DNA from: a virus | DNA: 36,085 nucleotides | Direction: 5' to 3' (one strand) | Virus record (IMG/VR): IMGVR_UViG_3300034062_000768 | Location: 1 to 36,085 of that record | Shown: positions 22,852-31,422 of the stretch, piece by piece | Layout of the letters: each line of letters opens with the position of its first letter | Position numbering within the stretch: the first letter of the stretch is position 1 | Made by a program: the position numbers and the translations under genes | Notes under the pieces: generated by a model | Told to the model about the DNA's origin: nothing | The model's database searches: none | The model's input: only the letters and a program-made list of their open reading frames with translations

Positions 22852-23556
22852 ATGGCAAACGTCACCCAAATCCCTGCGCCTCGGGTAATGTTTACCCAAG
22901 ACGGTCAGATCACAACCCAATGGTTTCGTTGGCTCAACAACGTCTACACCATCACCGGCTCTGGCCTTGGTATCACGCCGGTCATCAACGGCGGCACAGG
23001 TCTTGGCACTATCCCAACCAACGGCAAGCTGCTGATTGGCAACGGCACGGGCTACACGCTTAACACTTTGACTGCTGGCGCTGGCATCACCGTGACCAAC
23101 GGCGCCGGGACGATAACCGTGGCATCCAGCGGCCTGTTAAGTTTCAGCGCAGGCACAACTGGGTTTACGCCCAGCAGCCCAACAACTGGCGCGGTAGTGC
23201 TGGCAGGCACATTGGTAATAGCAAACGGCGGAACTGGCGCTACGACAGCCGCAGCAGCCCGAGCCAACCTGGGTGCTGGCACGGTGACCAGCGTAGGCGG
23301 CACTGGCACGGTCAACGGCATCACGCTGACAGGTACGGTCACCACTGCTGGCAACCTGACGCTTGGTGGGACGCTCAGTGGGGTGAGTCTGACTACGCAA
23401 GTCAGTGGTATCCTGCCCATAGCCAACGGCGGGACAGGCACTTCCACTGCTGGCGTTAGCGCCACAATCGTAACTGCTAAACTGACTGCACTCGGCGCAG
23501 ACGGCAGCATGACTTTTACAAACGGTTTGCTTACGGCGCAGACTCCTGCGACTTAG
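22852..23556 (+). CDS. Fibre protein in tail-needle (gp26) position
   Basis: The 234-residue protein has a conserved head TQIPAPRVMFTQDGQITTQW and FRWLNNVY (about 5-30), then Gly/Thr-rich repeats with three NGGTG modules (INGGTGLGT, ANGGTGATT, ANGGTGTST) and a LTAGAGITVTNGAGTITVA stretch. Such repeats trimerise in phage fibres. It follows gp10, where P22 has its needle gene 26. A needle or neck fibre role is inferred from position; the sequence is not a long coiled coil like P22 gp26. Confidence 0.65.
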   Translation: MANVTQIPAPRVMFTQDGQITTQWFRWLNNVYTITGSGLGITPVINGGTGLGTIPTNGKLLIGNGTGYTLNTLTAGAGITVTNGAGTITVASSGLLSFSAGTTGFTPSSPTTGAVVLAGTLVIANGGTGATTAAAARANLGAGTVTSVGGTGTVNGITLTGTVTTAGNLTLGGTLSGVSLTTQVSGILPIANGGTGTSTAGVSATIVTAKLTALGADGSMTFTNGLLTAQTPAT

Positions 23557-23579
23557 GTTGGGTAACAAGGAGAACGATT

Positions 23580-24380
23580 ATGGGTTGGGGTCAACTATTA
23601 GGCGCTGCGGCGGGGTATTTTCTTGGCGATGAATCAGCGGCAGGCACTGCTTTGGGCGCTGCCCTTGGCGGCGGTCTTGAGGAAGCCACAGGCGGCGGGG
23701 CGACGGGTGCTGCGCGTGAGGCGGCGCAGATTGCAAATGCTTCTAGTAGAGAGGCTTTGGCGTTGCAACAGCGTATGTACGACGAAAGCATTGCTAGACA
23801 GCAACCGTACTATCAAGCAGGCGTCAATGCGCTTCCAGGCTACCTAAAAGGCATAGCCGCAGGCGGCGAGTATGTTCGGCCCTTTACGATGGCTGATTTT
23901 AGAACTGACCCAGGCTATGCGTTTCGGTTGTCAGAAGGACAAAAGGCACTTGACCGGCAAGCTGCTGCCCGTGGCGGTTTAATTTCTGGTAGTGCTTTGA
24001 AAGCCGCCCAACGCTATGGGCAAGACATGGGTACGCAAGATTATGGCCGAGCGCTCCAAGATTTCTATGGGAGACAAGGCGTTGCGCGAAATGCCGCCGC
24101 TGATGTAGCTGGCTACGGCCCAACTTCCAATGCGCTAGCAGCCGCAGCAGGGGAAAGACTTGTAACTGGCTCTGCCCCACTTATGCAAAACCAAGGCTAT
24201 AACACTGCCAATGCTATGCTGGCGGGGGAACGAGCTAGGCAATCATCTTACGGCGACATAGGCACTGCATTTAGGTCTGGCGGCTTTAACAATATGTTTT
24301 CTCCTTACGGGCGTTCTCAAGGCCCAGTATCAATGCCAGGATACGGCGGTATGTACGATCCTGCTTACATGGGGCGTTAA
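23580..24380 (+). CDS. DNA transfer / injection protein, small
   Basis: The 266-residue protein starts with a glycine/alanine-rich hydrophobic segment (GQLLGAAAGYFLGDESAAGT), then a helix (SREALALQQRMYDESIARQQ), PYYQAGVNALPGYLKGI and DPGYAFRLSEGQKALDRQAA followed by RGGLISGSALKAAQRYGQD. This pattern belongs to the DNA transfer proteins of podoviruses. It should be an ejected virion protein, comparable in place to P22 gp7. Strong AAGGAG before ATG. Confidence 0.85.
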   Translation: MGWGQLLGAAAGYFLGDESAAGTALGAALGGGLEEATGGGATGAAREAAQIANASSREALALQQRMYDESIARQQPYYQAGVNALPGYLKGIAAGGEYVRPFTMADFRTDPGYAFRLSEGQKALDRQAAARGGLISGSALKAAQRYGQDMGTQDYGRALQDFYGRQGVARNAAADVAGYGPTSNALAAAAGERLVTGSAPLMQNQGYNTANAMLAGERARQSSYGDIGTAFRSGGFNNMFSPYGRSQGPVSMPGYGGMYDPAYMGR

Positions 24381-24382
24381 TC

Positions 24383-25903
24383 ATGGCACTTAATTTTGGA
24401 CTTCTTAACCAAGGCGGCCCGTCAGGGTTCTATGAAGGCTTCACGCAAGCCGGGGAAAAAATGCAGGCCAATGCAATGGCCCAGCAAAGAGCAGCGCAAG
24501 CCCAGCAAGAGTTTGGTATGCGCCAGCAGGAGTTTGCCGCTGGTCAGGCGGATAAGCAACGGGTTGCCAAAGCTGCGGTAGTCACACAAGGATTAGCTTT
24601 TTACAAAGACGCGCTACTGCGTTCAAAAGACCCTGCTGCTGCTCGTAGAGTTGTGCAGATGCAATATGCAGACCCAGACATTGGCCCAATTAGAAGCCGT
24701 CTTGGCCCGTTGGAACAGGCTTTAGCTGAAGTTCCGGATGAACCCACTGCATTTCAAAAATACCTAGAAGACGAGGCTATGGGTATGGACGCAGTGCTTA
24801 AACAACGAGCCAGCACTAGAGAATTTGCCACTGCTATGGGTGGTACTCAGGCCATGCCTCAAGCCAACGCCATGGCGCCTGCTGCACCAGCGCCAATGAC
24901 AAACGCTATGGCTGCACCAGCAGTATCAGGCGAACTGCAAAACTATCTCGGCCAACGTGAACGGTTAACGGCGATTGCAAACCAAACTCCCCAAATTAAA
25001 GCTACCATTGACCGGCTGGATAAAGAAATTGCTAGGTTGTCTCCTGCGGCCACTAAAAACATTGGAAACGTCAACCCTAACGATTTCACGCTTGCGTCTA
25101 TTGAGAAATTTAACGCTAGTGGCAAATACGGTGATTTGGTTCGTGTTCCTGTTGCTGCTGTTGCTGGCGTGGGCGGGGCTGGTGGAGCAGCAGGCACTGG
25201 GACAATAGAAGTTATTGATCCAAACGACCCAACAAAAATTATTGTTGTTACTAAACAAACGGCGGTGGAAAAACGCCTAACGCCAGCCAAAGCAATGGAG
25301 GGGTTGCCGATTAAAGAAAAGCAACGCCGCGAAAGTGTGTTTCCAAAAGTAAAACAGGCTATGACTACGGTAACTAACACCATGTCTACGATTGATGAAA
25401 CTATTAATCGTCTGTTGGCAAATACAAGCGGATTAAACGGTGTTACTGGGTTAATTTACGGCATTACCCCTGCGCTAACAGATGCAGCGCGACAAGCAGA
25501 TGCTGATTTAGAACAACTCGCTAATCTAGCTTTTGTACAAGGATTAACAGAACTTCGTAGTGCGTCTAGCACTGGCGCTGGCGTTGGAAACGTATCAAAC
25601 AAAGAAGGCGATAGATTTGAAAATTTAAAATCGTCGTTAAAACGAACCCAATCTTTTGGTGATATGAAGGCTTCGCTTATTCGGTTAAAAGCCCAAGCGC
25701 AAGCTACTAAAAATATCGTAAGCACTGAGTTTGAAGATATGTACGAATACCGGCAAGGACAAACACCATCAGCGCCAGCGGCTGATGTGGCTGCGCCAAC
25801 GCAAGACGCAGTTAATTTCTTGCGCGCAAATCCCGGCCTTAAAGCACAATTTGACGCAAAATATGGCGCTGGTGCTGCCGCCCGTATTCTTGGGGGCAAA
25901 TAA
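24383..25903 (+). CDS. Internal virion / DNA injection protein
   Basis: The 506-residue protein begins with a helical, glutamine-rich coiled-coil region (QQRAAQAQQEFGMRQQEFAA, about 34-53), a low-complexity A/M/P segment (about 153-175), and a long helical C-terminal half with two predicted helical bundles (about 310-420). No catalytic motif seen. By order and composition it matches the second P22-type ejection protein (gp20 position). It likely exits the head with DNA and helps build the channel across the envelope. Its stop overlaps the next start (TAATG). Confidence 0.75.
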   Translation: MALNFGLLNQGGPSGFYEGFTQAGEKMQANAMAQQRAAQAQQEFGMRQQEFAAGQADKQRVAKAAVVTQGLAFYKDALLRSKDPAAARRVVQMQYADPDIGPIRSRLGPLEQALAEVPDEPTAFQKYLEDEAMGMDAVLKQRASTREFATAMGGTQAMPQANAMAPAAPAPMTNAMAAPAVSGELQNYLGQRERLTAIANQTPQIKATIDRLDKEIARLSPAATKNIGNVNPNDFTLASIEKFNASGKYGDLVRVPVAAVAGVGGAGGAAGTGTIEVIDPNDPTKIIVVTKQTAVEKRLTPAKAMEGLPIKEKQRRESVFPKVKQAMTTVTNTMSTIDETINRLLANTSGLNGVTGLIYGITPALTDAARQADADLEQLANLAFVQGLTELRSASSTGAGVGNVSNKEGDRFENLKSSLKRTQSFGDMKASLIRLKAQAQATKNIVSTEFEDMYEYRQGQTPSAPAADVAAPTQDAVNFLRANPGLKAQFDAKYGAGAAARILGGK

Positions 25904-27915
25904 TGGCAACGAACCCGTTTGATCAATTTGACGCGCCGCAAGCCAATCCTTTCGATCAATTTGACGTAACGCCATCTAAAGCCCCAGAAAAGCAGCGCGG
26001 GTTTTTTGGGACAGTTGGTGCTCCATTTCAAGCCCTGTCTGAAGGCGTCATTAGTGGCGGCGGCAACGTCATGTTTGGTGGGCAGCGGCTTGTTGGACAA
26101 GGGTTGCAAGCTGTTGGGGCAACTCAAGCTGGTCAAGCCCTGATTACTGACGCCCAGCGCCGCCAAGCCGAGTCACAAGCGCGTGTTGCACCATTCAAGC
26201 AAGAATACCCAATGTCAACGGGTACTGGTGAACTTGGGGCTGAAGTAGCAGCGACGTATCCTGTGGGTGCTGGGCTTGGTTTTGTAGTTGGAAAAGTTGC
26301 GCCGGCAGCCGCACCGTTAGCTCAAGCCATCCGCACTGGCGGGTTTTCTACAGGCCGAACTGTGCAAGGTGGCGCAGCTCGGGCTGCTGATTTAGGTATC
26401 CGCGCTGCTGGCGGTGCAACTTTGGGCGGCGCGTCATCTGCAATTATTAACCCAGACGAAGCGGCAACAGGCGCCATGATTGGGGGCGCTGTCCCCGTTG
26501 TTGCACCTGTGCTAAATAGACTGGTGCAAACAGGCGTGTCAAAGATTGCCGATATTCGCCAGATGCCTAATCAACTTGCAGCCAAGATTGCCCGTGATTC
26601 GCTGGGCACACCAGAACAAGTAGCGGCGGCAAAAACAGCTTTGCAAGAGGCGCAAGCCAGTGGTTTGGATTTAACGGCGCAGCAAGCACTTGCCCGATCT
26701 GGCCTTGTTGCACCCTCTGCTCAAGCGACTATGGAACGCGCAATCAAGGGTGCTCAACCCAAAGGCGCAAGACCAACCGCAGACACTCGAATGTCTATTG
26801 AGGTTGCTCAGGAAGCTGCGCGTAAATCTACACTAAACGCAGTTACACCAGATTTGACAGAGGCAATTAACACCCGCCGCATAATGTCACAACCTTTGTA
26901 CAAGGCTGCGGATAACGCAGTTGTACCAATTGACACCGATCTCGTAGATGTAATTTCGCGTATGCCATCGGGTACGCTTAGTTCAGCCGCAAAGCTGGCT
27001 AAGATGGAAGGCCGCCCTTTTATCATGGGCAAAACATCCGCGCCAAGAATGGAGCCAACTGGCGTGCTTGATGCATCGGGCAACCCACTTATGCGGGAAA
27101 TTCCTGGCGAAGTTGCTGAAATTACTGGCGAGTCGTTGCACTACATTAAGCGATCTTTGGCTGACATTGCATACGGCCCAACTGCCACTACAGGTATTGG
27201 ACGCGATACGCAAATGGCCGCACGGGGGTTGTTAAACGATTTTGTCAATGTGTTTGAAACAAAGGTTCCTGCGTATGGTCAAGCACGGCGCACGTTTTCA
27301 GATTTGTCCGCGCCCGTCAACCAAGCGCAAGTGTTGCGTGAAATGGTGTCGGTGCTAGAAAAACCAGGTGGCGGCGAACGCATCCAGCCTTTTCTGAATG
27401 TTCTAGGTCGCGGTGAAGAAGCCATGCTTAAACGTGCTGGCGGTCGAGGCGGAGCGCGGTTTGAGTCACTGAGCGAAGTTCTTACCCCAGATCAAATTGC
27501 AAAAGTGCGCGAAGTAGCCAAACAACTAGAAACCGAATCAGCAATTGGTACTCAAATTACCGCTGGTCAACAACGGGCTTCAGATTTAATTAAAGAAGAA
27601 CTTGTTAACCACCGCATTCCAAACCCATTAAACAGTTTGATTTCGGTTGCAAATAGAGTATTGGAACAGATTGGCGCAAAAGTTGGCAAACAGACCGTTG
27701 CAAAATTGGCTGAGTCGTCCCTTTCTGCAAAAACCTTTGACGAGTTGTTGGCAACACTGCCAGCTAAAGAACGAAGCAACTTGCTTAAAGCAATGAGCGA
27801 CCCATCCACATGGGGCACAAAAGGCGCTACCATTACTCGCGCAGCAGCAATGCCTGCTGCGCCTACAAACGCCCTTGCCCCAACGCAACAGAACCAAAAC
27901 GCCATGACGCAGTAG
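25903..27915 (+). CDS. Large DNA injection protein with NPFDQFD repeats
   Basis: The 670-residue protein starts with two exact NPFDQFD repeats (4-10 and 15-21), a feature of large podovirus ejection proteins. A hydrophobic glycine/alanine-rich part follows (about 45-200, such as GAPFQALSEGVISGGGNVMF), which could insert into membranes, then a long helical half. It occupies the place of P22 gp16. I see no lytic transglycosylase motif. Expected role is channel formation or membrane passage during DNA entry. Confidence 0.8.
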   Translation: MATNPFDQFDAPQANPFDQFDVTPSKAPEKQRGFFGTVGAPFQALSEGVISGGGNVMFGGQRLVGQGLQAVGATQAGQALITDAQRRQAESQARVAPFKQEYPMSTGTGELGAEVAATYPVGAGLGFVVGKVAPAAAPLAQAIRTGGFSTGRTVQGGAARAADLGIRAAGGATLGGASSAIINPDEAATGAMIGGAVPVVAPVLNRLVQTGVSKIADIRQMPNQLAAKIARDSLGTPEQVAAAKTALQEAQASGLDLTAQQALARSGLVAPSAQATMERAIKGAQPKGARPTADTRMSIEVAQEAARKSTLNAVTPDLTEAINTRRIMSQPLYKAADNAVVPIDTDLVDVISRMPSGTLSSAAKLAKMEGRPFIMGKTSAPRMEPTGVLDASGNPLMREIPGEVAEITGESLHYIKRSLADIAYGPTATTGIGRDTQMAARGLLNDFVNVFETKVPAYGQARRTFSDLSAPVNQAQVLREMVSVLEKPGGGERIQPFLNVLGRGEEAMLKRAGGRGGARFESLSEVLTPDQIAKVREVAKQLETESAIGTQITAGQQRASDLIKEELVNHRIPNPLNSLISVANRVLEQIGAKVGKQTVAKLAESSLSAKTFDELLATLPAKERSNLLKAMSDPSTWGTKGATITRAAAMPAAPTNALAPTQQNQNAMTQ

Positions 27916-27924
27916 GAACCTGAT

Positions 27925-28704
27925 ATGTACTACCTCAATGCTTTCAACGAGATGCTGCGTAAGCGGCAGCGGCAGAACATGATGGGTGGCGAGGGCTACC
28001 AAGGTGATGCCGCACCATTTGGCCCAATGGGGGCAAGACAATCTGGCGGCGGCATGGCTGGTGTTCGCAATGCGCTTTCTAATCCATTTGTAAGTTTTGC
28101 TGCGTCAATGATTCCTGCTGCTCGCGCTCCGTTTGCGCTTGCAAGGTTAGGTGTGTCAGCGTATGACGATTCTCAACGTGCTTCTGAAAACGCAGCAATG
28201 GAAGCAGCTAGACAGGGGTTTCAGGCGAGGGAGAAAGGCTTGTACGATGCGCCAACCGTTGATAATTACGTTGACGACAGCGGCGACAGGCTAGGCTTTA
28301 GTGGGCCTGCCGTTGGTGGCCCAATGGAGCAACCAAGTATTACTGGGACGGGTTTGGCCCCTATGGCTTATGAAGCTATGAGTTCACCAGTGTCGCAGCC
28401 ATCTGTTACCGGAACGGCTTTGGACACTTTTGGCGGCGGATTTGGCGGCAGCCCTGCTGGCTTTGGTGGCGGTTTTGGTGGCGGCGTTGGCACTGGTGAA
28501 TTTGGCGGCAGTCCTGAATCTGCTTCTGATTTGGGTTACAACCAAGGCGGCATGGTCACACCCGACCGCCTGATGGGCCGCGCTCCTGCGCCGGACGATG
28601 GCTACGGGGCGCTACAGGGCGGTGAGTACGTCATCACTAAGGCGGCGGTGGAAAAGTACGGCAAGCGCCTGCTGGACGCCATCAACAACGGGACATTCAG
28701 ATGA
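27925..28704 (+). CDS. Structural protein with C-terminal GGEYVI motif
   Basis: The 259-residue protein has a basic N-terminus, a hydrophobic patch (about 50-75: NPFVSFAASMIPAARAPFAL), a long glycine/phenylalanine-rich linker (about 170-205) and a C-terminal motif QGGMVTPDRLMGR...LQGGEYVITKAAVEKYGKRL. That C-terminal motif is seen at the end of many phage virion proteins. It follows the injection proteins and may be a fourth ejected or internal virion protein. AGGAAC before ATG. Function not established. Confidence 0.65.
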   Translation: MYYLNAFNEMLRKRQRQNMMGGEGYQGDAAPFGPMGARQSGGGMAGVRNALSNPFVSFAASMIPAARAPFALARLGVSAYDDSQRASENAAMEAARQGFQAREKGLYDAPTVDNYVDDSGDRLGFSGPAVGGPMEQPSITGTGLAPMAYEAMSSPVSQPSVTGTALDTFGGGFGGSPAGFGGGFGGGVGTGEFGGSPESASDLGYNQGGMVTPDRLMGRAPAPDDGYGALQGGEYVITKAAVEKYGKRLLDAINNGTFR

Positions 28705-28955
28705 CAGATGATGATTTTCGTCGCTTAGAGAGTAAGGTAGACAAGCTGACCGATGCTGTTGGCAAGCTGATCTTGTTTGAGGAGCGCCAGGCCACGCAAG
28801 GCGAACGCATCGGAAACGTGGAGGTCAAGATTGGCATCCATGATGCTGCATTGCAGCGCGTTGACCGCAAAGTCGATCAGTGGGTTAACCGTGGCGTTGG
28901 CATTTGGGCTGCTGTTGCGGTGGTGTTCTCGCTTGTCCAATTCTGGAAAAAATGA
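28701..28955 (+). CDS. Coiled-coil plus C-terminal membrane helix (XhlA-like)
   Basis: The 84-residue protein has a heptad-like charged helix (RRLESKVDKLTDAVGKLILF and EERQATQGERIGNVEVKI) and a C-terminal membrane segment (GVGIWAAVAVVFSLVQFW). This layout is that of XhlA-like haemolysin/holin-helper proteins often found in lysis cassettes. Start overlaps the previous stop (ATGA), and its stop overlaps the next ATG. Likely helps hole formation or anchors the lysis complex; inferred. Confidence 0.7.
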   Translation: MTDDDFRRLESKVDKLTDAVGKLILFEERQATQGERIGNVEVKIGIHDAALQRVDRKVDQWVNRGVGIWAAVAVVFSLVQFWKK

Positions 28956-29407
28956 TTGACGTCACCAAAGCCATTGGAGCAGTTGCAGCCAGCATTGCAG
29001 CCATTGGCGGCGGTTACACCTTGGCAGACAAGTTTGGCTGGTTTGACCGGGCTATATTGGAGTGGGCGCCAGAGCATTTTAAGATCACAGCAGCCGCTGG
29101 ACAGCCCATCAACGTCACAGTGGCCCGAATCAAAAAGCGCGATGACTGCTCTGTTGAAAGTTTTACGCCAAGCATTAGGGATGCGGCAGGCATGGTGCAT
29201 GAGGCGACCACTACCGCCAGTAAGTTCAGCGGCCCAGCAGGGCCACAGATTGATACGTTTACCTACCAATTGACGATGGTGCGAAAAGAAAAGATTGCGC
29301 CTGGATCAGCAACTCTGTTGGCAACGATCAAGTACAAATGCCCAGAAGGGGAGCGTGTTGTTCAGTACCCCCGCCACGCAAACCTGTCATTTTTATTGGA
29401 GAAATAA
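28952..29407 (+). CDS. Membrane-anchored hypothetical protein of lysis region
   Basis: The 151-residue protein starts with one hydrophobic segment (VTKAIGAVAASIAAIGGGYT, 4-23) and continues with a beta-rich soluble domain containing two cysteines (RDDCSVE and KYKCPEGE) that could form a disulfide in the periplasm. It lies between the XhlA-like and holin-like genes. An envelope role in lysis is plausible, but it does not look like Rz, which would be a long helix. ATG 28952 is chosen because it overlaps the previous stop; an upstream in-frame ATG (28904) lies inside that gene. Confidence 0.65.
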   Translation: MIDVTKAIGAVAASIAAIGGGYTLADKFGWFDRAILEWAPEHFKITAAAGQPINVTVARIKKRDDCSVESFTPSIRDAAGMVHEATTTASKFSGPAGPQIDTFTYQLTMVRKEKIAPGSATLLATIKYKCPEGERVVQYPRHANLSFLLEK

Positions 29408-29892
29408 TGGACTGGCTCAAACAGATTGCACCGACTATCGCTACGGCTCTTGGTGGCCCACTGGCAGGCATGGCTGTATCGGCCATTTCAAAAGCCATTG
29501 GCGTAGATGAGGCAAAGGTTGGCGACCTAATCAGCAACAACAAGCTAACCGCCGACCAGATCGCACAAGTCAAGCTGGCTGAGATTGAATTGCAAAAGCA
29601 GGCGCAAGAACTCGGCCTGAACTTTGAAAAGTTGGAGGTTGAAGACCGCAAGAGCGCCCGTGATATGCAAGCTACGACGCGCTCAATGATGCCGCCATTG
29701 CTTGCTGGCGCTGTAACGCTGGGTTTTTTTGGCATTATGGTGATGATGTTCTTCAACCAGATCGACTCCAGCAACCCCGCTATTCTGATGATGTTGGGCA
29801 GTCTTGGTACAGCCTGGACGGGGATAATTGCCTACTACTTTGGTTCCTCTGCTGGGTCGCAGGCTAAGACTGATTTGTTGAGCAAAAAATGA
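29407..29892 (+). CDS. Holin (3-TM gene-transfer-agent type)
   Basis: The 161-residue protein begins MDWLKQIAPTIATALGGPLA and GMAVSAISKAIG, typical of GTA-type three-span holins, followed by a charged helical middle and two strong membrane spans (LLAGAVTLGFFGIMVMMFF and AILMMLGSLGTAWTGIIAYY). The first hydrophobic stretch may be the third span. It should form pores that release or activate the endolysin encoded next. Start overlaps the previous stop (TAATG); the frame is open further upstream without support. Confidence 0.85.
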   Translation: MDWLKQIAPTIATALGGPLAGMAVSAISKAIGVDEAKVGDLISNNKLTADQIAQVKLAEIELQKQAQELGLNFEKLEVEDRKSARDMQATTRSMMPPLLAGAVTLGFFGIMVMMFFNQIDSSNPAILMMLGSLGTAWTGIIAYYFGSSAGSQAKTDLLSKK

Positions 29893-30293
29893 CCCCGCAT
29901 TTCACACTTGAGGAACTGACGCACACTGACCACCGGCTGCTGGACAACACGCCAAACGCTACTGAGTTGGTTAACCTTAAACGGCTAGCTGAGTTTTTGG
30001 AGACTGTCAAAACTACGCTAGGCGGCAAGCCAATAATGATTTCCAGTGCCTTCCGCAGTAAGGCAGTCAATGACGCAGTGGGCAGCAAAGACAGCAGTCA
30101 GCATAGGCTAGGGTTAGCAGCAGATTTCAAAGTGCCTGGGATGGCTCCTGATGCCGTTGTGAGGGCGTTGCTGCACTTGCCCTATGACCAGATCATCCGC
30201 GAGTATGACGCCTGGACGCACATCAGCATCAGCGACAAGCCCCGGCGTCAGGCGCTAATCATTGACCGCAGCGGCACACGTTTGTTTGCGTAA
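29889..30293 (+). CDS. Endolysin, peptidase M15 (D-Ala-D-Ala carboxypeptidase-like)
   Basis: The 134-residue protein matches the M15_3 family: FTLEELTHTDHRLLDNTPNA (5-24), ISSAFRSKAVNDAVG, SSQHRLGLAADF with zinc ligands H72 and D79, and AWTHISI with H111. It cleaves peptide bonds in peptidoglycan to lyse the cell at the end of infection. There is no signal peptide, so it needs the holin. It overlaps the holin by 4 bases. Its last 39 bases overlap an opposite-strand gene. Confidence 0.93.
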   Translation: MTPHFTLEELTHTDHRLLDNTPNATELVNLKRLAEFLETVKTTLGGKPIMISSAFRSKAVNDAVGSKDSSQHRLGLAADFKVPGMAPDAVVRALLHLPYDQIIREYDAWTHISISDKPRRQALIIDRSGTRLFA

Positions 30294-30431
30294 TAGCTGC
30301 ATTGCATCCTTGAGGTCACCGCGCAACTGCTCCAACGCCTCTTGCTGGGCCTGTAGCCGTAGGTAAGCGTCCAGGGCGAACCTGTCCAGCGTCACTCGCT
30401 CCCAAGCCGAGAAGTTAGGCAGATCGTTCAA
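30255..30431 (-). CDS. Small coiled-coil protein, TTG start
   Basis: A 58-residue gene encodes MNDLPNFSAWERVTLDRFAL, then DAYLRLQAQQEALEQLRGDL, a heptad-like helix. The start TTG is supported by AAGGA 6 bases upstream. It overlaps the preceding gene by 17 bases and the 3' end of the endolysin on the other strand by 39 bases. No family recognised. It is the last gene of the long leftward operon; no terminator is visible after it. Confidence 0.6.
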   Translation of the reverse strand: MNDLPNFSAWERVTLDRFALDAYLRLQAQQEALEQLRGDLKDAMQLLRKQTCAAAVND

Positions 30432-30594
30432 TTTGATTCCTTATCCACTGCGGCCCACCGAGTTGTAGCAGCTTGACGCGCTGGCTCTTGGTCAGCCTCA
30501 GTGAGTAGACCACCATCAAGTCGGCGTCAGCTTTCTCTTTACGCCATTTGATCTCGCGCTCGATTCGCTCAAACTCGTCGTTTTCAGTGACCAT
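30415..30594 (-). CDS. Small hypothetical protein, possible DNA-binding
   Basis: A 59-residue protein: MVTENDEFERIEREIKWRKE, ending RLTKSQRVKLLQLGGPQWIR and NQIERSA. The pattern LTKSQ..KLLQLGGPQWIR.QI resembles short helix-turn-helix or ribbon-helix-helix tails seen in phage regulators, but is not diagnostic. ATG is preceded by AAAGGAG. It overlaps the preceding gene by 11 bases. Confidence 0.6.
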   Translation of the reverse strand: MVTENDEFERIEREIKWRKEKADADLMVVYSLRLTKSQRVKLLQLGGPQWIRNQIERSA

Positions 30595-31180
30595 TGTTGC
30601 GCTCCTTTAGTCTTGCCGCTGCCCAAGCTACGCCTTGATCAAACGCATCGGGCATATCTTCAATTTTGGCCCAATCCTCATCCGTCAGCCCTACCCATTT
30701 GCGCTGTGCTGCGGGTGTGGTGGTGTAAAGCGCATACGCAACGCAAGTACCCCCAATACGTTTTGCCTCTGCTTTTGCGTCAATCTCCGCAAACTCATCA
30801 CGCCACATTTTTGAACAGCCTTGCACCGCCCACGCCACAGGCTCCTGCTCTGGCTGTGCTACTGGCACTGGCAATGCCTTCGTGCTACCACAGTCTTTGT
30901 AATGACACGCATCACCATCTTGGCAGGGGCATCGCGGGTCTTTTCCTATGCACGGCTCCTGTTTTGGCGCTGCGGGTGGGGTGGTGTAGAGTTTGTCGCC
31001 CTCGTTCGGTATCCACCAGTCTGCCCAGCGCGTTGACAAAACACCGTTAACATCCTCTAAAATTTCCGCCGCAAACGCCACCGGCTCCTGCTCTGGCTGT
31101 GCTTTCTTGCCGTTTTCAAAACCAATCTCGTATGCAATCTTCAGGGCCGTTTCGATGCGGATGATGTCATCTTTAGTCAT
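30584..31180 (-). CDS. Phage accessory protein with internal duplication
   Basis: The 198-residue protein contains two similar units, QPEQEPVAFAAEIL...LYTTPPAA (28-71) and QPEQEPVAWAVQG...LYTTTPAA (109-158), around a cysteine cluster PCIGKDPRCPCQDGDACHY (76-94). 'EPVAW...LYTTPPAA' is a common signature of small phage proteins of unknown role; WVGLTDEDW (162-170) is also typical. The cysteines may bind metal. The start at 31180 overlaps the previous stop (ATGA). The repeat DNA is nearly identical (30834-30860 and 31077-31103), suggesting recent duplication. Confidence 0.75.
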   Translation of the reverse strand: MTKDDIIRIETALKIAYEIGFENGKKAQPEQEPVAFAAEILEDVNGVLSTRWADWWIPNEGDKLYTTPPAAPKQEPCIGKDPRCPCQDGDACHYKDCGSTKALPVPVAQPEQEPVAWAVQGCSKMWRDEFAEIDAKAEAKRIGGTCVAYALYTTTPAAQRKWVGLTDEDWAKIEDMPDAFDQGVAWAAARLKERNNGH

Positions 31181-31422
31181 GTGTTTCCCCTTGCTCTGAT
31201 GACACGGGCGAAATAGTCGCACCACACTTGACCATGATAGATAATTGTCTCCTTCGCTTTGTCATCACACAACTTCGCGCATTCCTCACGCTCATGCTCG
31301 GCAACAAGGTGGGCAAAGCGTTGAAGGATTTCCCATTCGTAATCCAGCAGTGTGTCAAGAGGTCCGCACACTCTCCCGAGGTCACACTCCCGCGCCATGC
31401 GGATGAGTTCTTCTTTGGTCAT
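31177..31422 (-). CDS. Hypothetical 81-residue protein
   Basis: The protein starts MTKEELIRMARECDLGRVCG, then LDYEWEILQRFAHLVAEHER and EECAKLCDDKAKETI. 'HEREECAKLCD..A' is a motif commonly seen in small phage proteins of unknown function. The start at 31422 overlaps the stop of the small membrane gene (ATGA), with GGGG upstream; earlier in-frame codons lie inside that gene. Confidence 0.72.
   Translation of the reverse strand: MTKEELIRMARECDLGRVCGPLDTLLDYEWEILQRFAHLVAEHEREECAKLCDDKAKETIIYHGQVWCDYFARVIRARGNT

Noticed and set aside
25456-26166. Antisense frame of 236 codons opposite two injection proteins
   Set aside because: It crosses the junction of two well-supported rightward genes and has no recognisable domain.
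28952-29407. Rz/Rz1 spanin pair in the lysis region
   Set aside because: The anchored protein has a beta-rich domain rather than a long periplasmic helix, and no nested lipoprotein frame with a lipobox was found.
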